7,356 nucleotides of DNA, from the NCBI GenBank assembly GCA_025350085.1, contig JANXYI010000206.1, positions 1-7,356 on the forward strand, read 5' to 3'. The DNA comes from Deltaproteobacteria bacterium. Lineage in GTDB: Bacteria > Desulfobacterota > Desulfovibrionia > Desulfovibrionales > Desulfovibrionaceae. Within the stretch, counting starts at the first letter, position 1, and each line of letters starts with the position of its first letter. Position numbers and translations under genes: made by a program. The notes under the pieces were generated by a model that saw nothing but the letters and a program-made list of their open reading frames with translations, searched no databases and had not been told where the DNA came from. Positions 1-6,200 of the stretch are shown here, one piece after another.

Positions 1-149
1 TCCTCTTCCAGGGGGCCGAGGTTGAACCGCGCGGCAGCCTCCTCGATGGCCTTTTTCCGGGCCGCCGGGCCGTCCAGCTGGCCGCAGTGTTCGCTGATCC
101 AGTCAATGGCCCGTTTCGTAAGCTCGCTCTTGGGAATCACTGTGGTCAT
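1..149 (-). CDS. Small hypothetical protein, N-terminal part (cut by window edge)
   Basis: The first 49 codons of a minus-strand gene are present; the rest lies beyond the left edge. The ATG at 149-147 is preceded by GGGAGG about six bases upstream, a good Shine-Dalgarno site. The ATG four bases further upstream is in another frame and soon reaches a stop. The product begins MTTVIPKSELTKRAIDWISE, is rich in Lys, Glu, Ala and Arg, and looks helical and soluble, with no signal peptide or membrane segment. The Ala-Ala-Arg-Phe-Asn-Leu stretch near residues 38-43 is reminiscent of short uncharacterised proteins of about 60-70 residues in Desulfovibrio-like genomes, but I cannot name a family. It is transcribed divergently from the tRNA, with its own promoter candidate at 187-215. 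Function unknown. Confidence 0.7.
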   Translation of the reverse strand, partial: MTTVIPKSELTKRAIDWISEHCGQLDGPAARKKAIEEAAARFNLGPLEE

Positions 150-169
150 GCATGTCCTCCCTTGCGCCA

Positions 170-204
170 GCCTTGCTGACATGCAAATGCTACACCAGCA
201 AGGC
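170..204. repeat. Perfect 9-bp inverted repeat over a promoter, possible operator
   Basis: GCCTTGCTG at 170-178 and its exact reverse complement CAGCAAGGC at 196-204 flank a 17-nt spacer. The dyad covers the predicted -10 element and start point of the minus-strand gene, so a protein bound here would block that promoter. The half-site centres are 26 bp apart, about two and a half helical turns, which is not a classic single-dimer spacing. A weak RNA hairpin is the alternative reading, but the predicted start point would leave the 196-204 arm outside the transcript. Confidence 0.4.
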
Positions 205-215
205 CATTCTGGCAA
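187..215 (-). promoter_or_regulatory. Candidate sigma-70 promoter of the small hypothetical gene
   Basis: On the minus strand, TTGCCA (215-210) is followed by a 17-bp spacer and TAGCAT (192-187), four of six matches to TATAAT. Transcription would start near 180, giving a leader of about 30 nt before the ATG at 149. The -10 element sits in the middle of the inverted repeat 170-204. This is read from sequence only. Confidence 0.4.
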
Positions 216-283
216 CGGAAGGCTGGCCGCCTTTGGACGGGACCAGCCTCTCGGCTGTGCAGGAATTGACGCGCCCTACCCTC

Positions 284-312
284 TTGCCAAGCGTCTGGAG
301 AATGGCTATAAG
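284..312 (+). promoter_or_regulatory. Sigma-70-type promoter of the tRNA gene
   Basis: TTGCCA (284-289), an exact 17-bp spacer, then TATAAG (307-312). The predicted start is near 319, about 17 nt before the mature tRNA 5' end, leaving a short leader for RNase P to remove. The bases just after the -10 are GC-rich (GCCCTTCCC), the kind of discriminator seen at stable-RNA promoters under stringent control; that last point is inference. Confidence 0.6.
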
Positions 313-335
313 GCCCTTCCCGTTGAGGGAAACGT

Positions 336-412
336 GGCGAGGTAGCTCAGTCGGTCAGAGCATGCGGCTCATATCCGCAGTGTCGGGGGTTCAATTCCCT
401 CCCTCGCTACCA
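336..412 (+). tRNA. tRNA with CAU anticodon, probably elongator tRNA-Met
   Basis: A full 77-nt cloverleaf with encoded CCA can be folded by eye. The acceptor stem is GGCGAGG with CCTCGCT (first pair G-U). The D-stem is GCTC/GAGC and the anticodon stem TGCGG/CCGCA around loop CTCATAT. The T-stem is GGGGG/CCCTC around TTCAATT, followed by discriminator A and CCA at 410-412. The anticodon is CAT. It is not the initiator tRNA: the anticodon stem lacks three consecutive G-C pairs and position 1 is paired. The acceptor pairs G2-C71 and C3-G70 with A73 fit elongator Met. The minor tRNA-Ile that reads AUA after lysidine modification also has a CAU anticodon and cannot be fully excluded. It has its own promoter and terminator and is a single-gene unit. 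Confidence 0.95.
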
Positions 413-421
413 CAACAGATC

Positions 422-454
422 AACCCCCTGCTTAAGAGGCAGGGGGTTTTCTGT
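422..454 (+). terminator. Rho-independent terminator of the tRNA gene
   Basis: A perfect 10-bp stem, AACCCCCTGC (422-431) with GCAGGGGGTT (439-448), encloses a 7-nt loop and runs into TTTTCTGTTT. It lies 9 nt after the tRNA CCA. Read on the minus strand the same hairpin lacks a clean T-tract, but it could still slow transcription arriving from the convergent dehydratase gene. Confidence 0.9.
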
Positions 455-529
455 TTCCTGGGGCCAGGCGCCTTGAAAGAGAGCTTGAGCCTCCCGGGCC
501 ACAGGCGCTGCGCCTCACAGGGAGCGGCC

Positions 530-1843
530 TCACAGGTGGCGTAAGACCAGCGAAAGCAGGGTGCGGGCCTCGTTGGTGAACACGCCGTCCCCGCGCAGCA
601 GCGCGCATATGTCCGCCAGGGTCAGCCAGTAAAGGCCGCTGTCCGGTCGAGCCTCGCCCAGGTCCCACAGCCGGTAGGTGGTCACATCCTGGTAAAAACG
701 CCCGCCCTCGTCCGACTGTCGGCAGGCGGCCAAGAGGACCGCTCCAGCAGGGATGCCCGCCACTGGCTCCGGTTCGCCGGGGGCCGCGGCCTGCGACGGC
801 CCGAGCTCGACGTGGCGCGAGAGTCCCGGCTCGGCCAGGGCCTGGAAGCCGAAATGCAGCACCTTGCCCAGGCGCGCGGCAAAGAGTTCGGCGCGGCCCT
901 CGCCCAGGCTGTCGACGATGGGCTGATCCCAGCATTTCACCTCGCGCGAGCGCGAATGGACCTGCACGTGGCGCACCAGGAACCCGGCGGCCTCTGCGCG
1001 CACAAGGCCCGAGGGCTCAACGCGCACGCCCGGAACCTCCTCCAGGGCACAGAGGCGCGGGCCAGCGGCAGCTGCGCGCAGACGCTCAAGCTCGGACATG
1101 AGGCCGTGCAGGCGCGGCCCGTCGGGCCGGGCCAGGAAGGAGCGCCGCAGTTCTGCCGCGAGGGGCTGGCTGCCGGCAAAGGGCTCATTACCCGCCAGGA
1201 ACTCCCAGGGCGTGCAGACCAGCACCGAGCGGGCATCGGTGTTGACCAGGCAGTCCTCGTGCAGGGCCTGCAGGAGCTGGCGCACCGGCAGCCAGCGGTG
1301 CAGCCCGGGCTCCAGGTCCTGGCTGGAGACGGACAGGGACAGATTGCGGTTGTTCTTGCACAGGAACCGGCTGCCCTGCTCGCTTTGCAGGCTGGACGAG
1401 ACGGTCTTGAGGCCGGGCAGGTGCAGGAATTCGGCCCCGGGCGGGGCAGTCCCCCCGTGGAGCCGCTCCAGGTTGCTCGCCGTGGCCTGTAGGCTGGGCG
1501 CAAGCTGCGCGCCGCCGATGTTCCCGGGCTCGACCTTGGCCTGCACCAGGACCTCCGGCCCTGCGCTCTCCGCGGCCGGGGCCCGGAACACGAAGCACAG
1601 GGTGCCGATCTCGCGCTGCTCCAGCAGCGGCTGCGCCACACCTTCGCCCCTGACGCCGACAACGTTGAAGAAGCGCCCGCTATTGTGCCGGATGGCGCCG
1701 CGCGTATGCGCCCAGGCCGCGGACTCGCGGATGTCCATGGCCGTGACGGAAAGCTCGTCGTCGGACAAGACCCGGCGCAACCACTGGCGCAGGGCAGGCG
1801 TTTCCGGGTGCCGGGGTTCAGGAGCGGTGGCGGTGCTTGTCAT
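530..1843 (-). CDS. NDP-hexose 2,3-dehydratase (EvaA-type)
   Basis: This 437-residue cytosolic protein matches the NDP-hexose 2,3-dehydratase family (typically about 450-490 residues). The family removes water across C2-C3 of dTDP-4-keto-6-deoxyglucose, the entry step to 2-deoxy and 2,3-dideoxy sugars. Motifs seen: IRHNSGRFF (51-59), QAKVEPGN (101-108), LAPSLQAT (114-121), WDQPIV (305-310), LHFGFQALAEPG (329-340), SDEGGRFY (377-384) and a closing TNEARTLL (423-430). The two halves repeat each other: QGSRF (156-160) matches EGGRF (379-383), and NTDARSVL (201-208) matches TNEARTLL. This agrees with the known two-fold repeated domain of the family. The ATG at 1843 is chosen because the conserved region begins about 20 residues later; it has no clear Shine-Dalgarno. 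An in-frame GTG at 1897, overlapping the upstream gene, would add 18 residues. The gene lies 35 nt behind the glycosyltransferase gene, so coupled expression is likely. The exact sugar cannot be told from this enzyme alone. Confidence 0.87.
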   Translation of the reverse strand: MTSTATAPEPRHPETPALRQWLRRVLSDDELSVTAMDIRESAAWAHTRGAIRHNSGRFFNVVGVRGEGVAQPLLEQREIGTLCFVFRAPAAESAGPEVLVQAKVEPGNIGGAQLAPSLQATASNLERLHGGTAPPGAEFLHLPGLKTVSSSLQSEQGSRFLCKNNRNLSLSVSSQDLEPGLHRWLPVRQLLQALHEDCLVNTDARSVLVCTPWEFLAGNEPFAGSQPLAAELRRSFLARPDGPRLHGLMSELERLRAAAAGPRLCALEEVPGVRVEPSGLVRAEAAGFLVRHVQVHSRSREVKCWDQPIVDSLGEGRAELFAARLGKVLHFGFQALAEPGLSRHVELGPSQAAAPGEPEPVAGIPAGAVLLAACRQSDEGGRFYQDVTTYRLWDLGEARPDSGLYWLTLADICALLRGDGVFTNEARTLLSLVLRHL

Positions 1844-1878
1844 AACACGTCGCAGGGGCAACAGGTTCAAGGGCTGCG

Positions 1879-2919
1879 CTAGCGCTTGCAGTCGCACAAG
1901 AGATCCACATCCGGCGAGGCGTGGAGCACGGTCTCGATCCTGGTGCGCAGGTGCAGGAAATCATGCACGATCCGGGTGCCAAAACGCGCGCAGACAAGGG
2001 TCCGGTCTGCGGGATTATCCAGGGCCTGTTCCAGCACACGCTCAGCAAAAAGCGCATGCATGGGGCTGCGCAGTGCCGAATCAAGGGCCAGGGCCACCGT
2101 GCGCTCAAGCCTCGTCATGTCCTGGGCCACGATCCACGGAAAGACCCTGGCGAGCTGGTCTACAAGGGGCGCCTCGGCATAGCGCAGCAGCACGCGCACG
2201 TATTCGCGCATGATGCGGCGCAGGACAGGCGGTTCCAGGCGGCTCAGGTTCTGGCCGCTGGTGAAGCGCATGGCCGTCAGCTGTTCGTCCAGGACCAGGA
2301 ATTCCCCCAGTGCGGCCAGGCGGACCCAGAGGTCCAGGTCTCCGAGCTGGACCAGGCTCTCGCAAAATCCGCCCAGGCCGGAGAGCAGGTCCGCGCGGAC
2401 AACGGCCGAGGTGATGCACAGGCAGTTGCCCAACTCGAAAAAACGTTGCAGCCACTGTTCCGGCGCCAGATTCTCGGTGCTGAACATGCCCTCGAAAAAC
2501 GTGCCGGGCGCTGGCCGGGTGTCCGGGCCGATGATCTCCACAGCGCTGAAGCAGGCCGCCAGTTCCGGCCGCGCCTCCAGCAGGCTGACCTGCTTGAACA
2601 GCTTGTCCTTGCGCCAGACATCGTCGGAATTCTGGAAGGCGACGTACTTGCCGCTGCACCTTGCGAGCGCGACATTGCGGCCGTGCTGCAGACGGTTGGC
2701 TGGCGACCGGATCAACTGGAGGCGATCATCCTTGATGGCCTCGACAATATCCGGCGTCCGGTCCGTGGACGCGTCGTCAAAGACGATGAGTTCGAGATCC
2801 TCGAAGCTCTGCGCGAGGACGCTCTGCACGGCTTCCGCAATGAACGGTTCGTGATTGCACGCTGCCAGGACAACAGAGACCAGGGGACGCGGTTTCAGCT
2901 TGTCAGCTCCTGCGGCCAC
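1879..2919 (-). CDS. Family 2 glycosyltransferase (GT-A fold)
   Basis: A 346-residue soluble transferase that would move a sugar from a nucleotide donor to an acceptor. The N-terminal GT-A domain has the usual opening VSVVLAACN (14-22), QSVLAQSFEDLELIVFDDAS (32-51) with the nucleotide-binding Asp pair 48-49, and a metal-binding NSDD (97-100). A later GDLDLWVRLA (193-202) fits the acceptor and catalytic-base region. Residues after about 220 form a helical tail without recognisable motifs. No membrane segment or signal peptide is visible. I chose the GTG at 2919-2917 because GGGAGGTG lies just upstream, and it leaves 13 residues before the fold. The in-frame ATG at 2973 would add 18 low-complexity Ala/Ser/Gly residues and has no ribosome site. 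The dehydratase follows in the same direction, so this transferase may use the deoxysugar made through that enzyme. Donor, acceptor and linkage are unknown. Confidence 0.88.
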   Translation of the reverse strand: MAAGADKLKPRPLVSVVLAACNHEPFIAEAVQSVLAQSFEDLELIVFDDASTDRTPDIVEAIKDDRLQLIRSPANRLQHGRNVALARCSGKYVAFQNSDDVWRKDKLFKQVSLLEARPELAACFSAVEIIGPDTRPAPGTFFEGMFSTENLAPEQWLQRFFELGNCLCITSAVVRADLLSGLGGFCESLVQLGDLDLWVRLAALGEFLVLDEQLTAMRFTSGQNLSRLEPPVLRRIMREYVRVLLRYAEAPLVDQLARVFPWIVAQDMTRLERTVALALDSALRSPMHALFAERVLEQALDNPADRTLVCARFGTRIVHDFLHLRTRIETVLHASPDVDLLCDCKR

Positions 2920-2924
2920 AGACG

Positions 2925-2932
2925 CACCTCCC
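2925..2932 (-). promoter_or_regulatory. Ribosome binding site that decides the glycosyltransferase start
   Basis: GGGAGGTG on the minus strand, followed by CGTCT and then GTG at 2919-2917. It is close to the full anti-Shine-Dalgarno complement at ideal spacing, whereas the ATG at 2973 has no comparable site. Confidence 0.65.
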
Positions 2933-3033
2933 GCAGCACTGGATTCGACCCAAGCTCCTGAAACAGGTGCCATGACGGGTCTGCTGCATTCCGGCCCCAG
3001 TGCCTGCGCTTGGCTCCAGCATGGGCCTGGGGA

Positions 3034-3062
3034 CTTCTAGCATATCGGGCGGCAGGTGTCAT
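3034..3062 (-). promoter_or_regulatory. Candidate sigma-70 promoter of the glycosyltransferase-dehydratase unit
   Basis: On the minus strand, ATGACA (3062-3057, five of six to TTGACA), a 17-bp spacer and TAGAAG (3039-3034, four of six to TATAAT). The start point would be near 3027, giving a leader of about 108 nt to the GTG at 2919. Pattern match only. Confidence 0.35.
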
Positions 3063-3216
3063 GGGCTCTGGGCGCGCGCCCGCTGTTGCGGATTTCCGGC
3101 TAACACAGGCCGCGGCCACGGAAAAACGTGCGCCCGTGGGAATTGGCCGTTGCCTAAAGCTCGGAAGAAGTGTTAGCTACTACTGCTGACAGATCAGTGC
3201 ACAGCTGACCGCAAAA

Positions 3217-3222
3217 AGAGGA
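3217..3222 (+). promoter_or_regulatory. Ribosome binding site of the hybrid kinase
   Basis: AGAGGA followed by five C residues and ATG at 3228. It supports this start, and TM1 begins about 14 residues later as expected. Confidence 0.65.
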
Positions 3223-3227
3223 CCCCC

Positions 3228-6200
3228 ATGCAACAGAGCGACTACAAGATCGGAACCCGGCTCAGGGCCGGATTTGCCCTGATGCTCTTTTTGACCCTGG
3301 TCCTCGGCGGCCTGGCTCTCTTTCAGATCAGGCACCTGTCCGACCTGACCGAGCAGATCTTCGCGCACCCGTTCACCGTGAACATGGCCGAGCGCGACAT
3401 CCGCGATCAGGCCCGCATCATTGAGATCACCCTGGCCGATCTGGACCCCGGGGTCCCGCTGTCCACCGTGGAGGTGCACCAGCATGAGATCGCCGTGGCC
3501 GAAAAAGCCGCCTTGGAACTCTTCGCCCTGGTCGGCGAGCGCTACCTGGGGCCCAAGGCCGACGTTGAACGCTGCCAGGCTTCCTTTCAGGAATGGTCCG
3601 GGCTCATCGACGAGGCCATCACCGCCCACCTGCACGGGCTCAGCCGGGAAGAACAGGCCCGGACCGCGGCCAAGGCCCGCCATCACCTCCACAAATTCCT
3701 GCCCACGGTCCAGACCATCATCGATTACTCCTCGAACAAGGCCAAGACCTTCCACGAGGAAGCCCTGCATGAGAGAAACTTCGCCTACCTGGTCATGGGG
3801 CTTTTGCTGGCCGTCCTGGTCCTGACCGGCGGGGGCGTGGCCGCGCTCATCACACGGGGCATCGCCCTGCCCCTGCACCAGGTGGTGGCGCGACTCAAGG
3901 ACGTGGCCGCCGGGGAGCTCGGGGGCGATCTGGAGATGCAGCGCCGCGACGAGATCGGCCAACTGGCCGACGCCTTCCGGGACATGCGCGCCGGGCTCAA
4001 GGTCAAGGCCACAACGGCCCAGGCCGTGGCTGCCGGGGATCTGTACCAGGAGGTGGCCCAGGCCGGGGAACGCGACGCCCTGGGCCAGGCCCTGGAGCAC
4101 ATGATCCAGGCCCTGCGCCGGGCCTCCGAGGCCATCGCCCTGAACGACTGGCTCAAGACCGGCAAGAGCGAACTGGCGCTCCAGCTCATCGGGGATCTCG
4201 ACCTGCGCACCCTGTCCGACCGGGTGCTGCGCTTCCTGGCCCCGTACCTGAACGCCCAGATCGGCGCCCTCTATGCGCTCACAGAGGCGGACACGCTGGA
4301 GCTCACCGGCAGCTACGCCGTCACCAGGGGCGAGGGCCTGCCCGTCTCCTTCCACCTGGGCCAGGGCCTGGTGGGCCAGGCCGCGGCAGAGGGCAGGCTG
4401 ATTTCCGTCACCGAGCTGCCCGGGGACTACCTCCGGGTGAACTCCGCCCTGGGCCAGGCCGAGCCCCGGAACATCGTGGTCGTGCCCCTGCTGCACGAGG
4501 GCCGGGTCATGGCCGTGCTGGAGCTGGGCACCTTCGAGGAGTTGACCCCGGCCAAGCTCGAACTCCTGGACACCGTGGCCGAGTCCATAGCCCAGGCCGT
4601 CAGCAGGGTGGAAAACCAGAAGCGGCTGCGGGCGCTCCTGGACCAGACCAGGCTCCAGGCCGAAACCTTGCAGAACCAGCAGGAGGAGCTGCGCTCGGTC
4701 AACGAGGAGCTGGAGCAGCAGGCCCTGGCCCTGCGCAGTTCCGAAGAGGAGCTGCGGCAGCAGCAGGAGGAGCTGCAGGTCGCCAACGAGGAGCTGAGCG
4801 AGAAGAACACGTTCCTGGAGCGCCAGAAGTCCGAGATCAGCCTGAAGAACGTGGAGCTGGACAGCATCCGCCAGGGCCTTGAGCACAAGGCCCGGGAGCT
4901 GGAACTCTCCAGCCAGTACAAGTCGGAGTTCCTGGCCAACATGTCCCACGAGCTGCGCACCCCGCTGAACAGCCTACTTCTGCTCTCGCGCAACCTCATG
5001 GACAACCCCGGCGGCAACCTCTCCGTTGACCAGGTGGAGTACGCCCGGATCATCTTCCGCAGCGGCAACGACCTGTTGTCCCTGATCAGCGAAATCCTGG
5101 ACCTGTCCAAGATCGAGGCCGGCAAAATGACCTTCACCGTGGACGAGGTGTCGCTGAACGATCTGGCGGCCCCGCTGCTCGCGACCTTCAGGCCCATGGC
5201 CGACGAGAAGGGCCTGGCGCTCACCGTGGACCTGGACGAGGGCCTGCCCGGCTCCCTGCGCACGGACGCGCAGCGCGTGGAGCAGATCCTGCGCAACCTG
5301 CTCTCCAATGCAATCAAGTTTTGCGACCAGGGCAGGATCAGCGTGCGCTTCCACCGCCCCGAGATCGACTGGCGGCTGTGCGGCCGCGGGCTTTCCCCGG
5401 ACAAGGCCCTGGCCGTGTCCGTCACCGACACCGGGGTGGGCATCCCGGAGGAGCGCCAGCAGGAGATCTTCGAGGCCTTCCAGCAGGCAGAGGGCGGCAC
5501 GGCCCGCAGGTACGGCGGCACGGGCCTGGGACTGACCATCTCCCGGGAGCTGGCCCATCTGCTGGGCGGCGAGATCCTGCTCCAGAGCGTTGCTGGCCAG
5601 GGCTCCACCTTCACCCTGGTCCTGCCCCTGGACTTCCAGCCCTGTGCCTGCGTTCCGGGCCGGGAAGGCGTGTCCCCGGCCCAGGGGCTTAAGAGCACCC
5701 TGTTCCGGCCGTCTGCCGCACGCGCCCAGGCCCCCAAACCGGACCAGGCGCCGGTCGCTCCGCTCCTGCGGCTGCCTTCCATTGCCGACGACCGGGCCTG
5801 CCTGCGGTCCGACGAGCCGAGCATCCTGATCATCGAGGATGATCCCGACTTCGCCCGCATCCTGGCCGACAACTGCCACGCCAAGGGCTTCCAGGTCCTA
5901 GCCACGGCCACCGGCGAGGAAGGGCTCGAGCTGGCCCGCCTGACCCTGCCGAGCGCCATCATCCTGGACATCAAGCTGCCGGGCATAAGCGGCCAGCAGG
6001 TGCTGGACGAACTCAAGAACGACCCGGCCCTGCGGCACATCCCGGTGCATGTCATGTCCGTGCTGAAAGAAGGGCAGGACGCTCTGCTCCGGGGCGCCGT
6101 AGGCTTTTTGTCCAAGCCCACCAGCCGCGAGGGCCTGGACCAGGCCTTTGGCCGCATGGAAGAGATCATATCCAAGAAGATCAAGGACCTGCTCCTTGTG

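Larger units (their letters stand above)
2920..3227. other. Divergent intergenic region between glycosyltransferase and hybrid kinase genes
   Basis: About 308 bases hold the control regions of the two divergent units. Besides the minus-strand promoter candidate there is a 12-bp self-complementary GC run, GGGCGCGCGCCC (3070-3081). For the plus strand I see only a weak match: TTGCCT (3150-3155) with poor -10 elements near 3173-3179 (TTAGCT or TAGCTA). GCTGAC occurs twice as a direct repeat (3185-3190 and 3204-3209) just before the kinase ribosome site and might bind a regulator. No convincing small ORF, riboswitch, sigma-54 promoter or terminator was found. Confidence 0.5.

Noticed and set aside
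266..312. TTGACG (266-271) as the -35 of the tRNA promoter
   Set aside because: The distance to TATAAG is 35 bp; TTGCCA at 284-289 gives the correct 17-bp spacer.
491..524. Possible terminator for the minus-strand unit (CTCCC/GGGAG around AGGCGCTGCGCCT)
   Set aside because: The stems are short and mutually awkward and there is no T-tract on the minus strand; not strong enough to annotate.
22..544. Plus-strand open frames 22-345 and 152-544
   Set aside because: They run over the antisense of the left gene, the tRNA and its terminator, with no family resemblance or ribosome site.
1098..2961. Long plus-strand open frames over the glycosyltransferase and dehydratase (1098-2213 and 1921-2961)
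   Set aside because: They lack recognisable domains and lie opposite two clear families on the minus strand.
3143..3160. Possible sigma-54 promoter TTGGC...TTGC upstream of the kinase
   Set aside because: The GG and GC elements are not at the required 10-bp separation.
3180..4949. 589-codon open frame on the minus strand opposite the kinase
   Set aside because: Its translation is dominated by Gly, Gln, Leu and Val without any domain, as expected for the antisense of a GC-rich gene with strong codon bias. The plus-strand kinase domains over the same bases are unambiguous.
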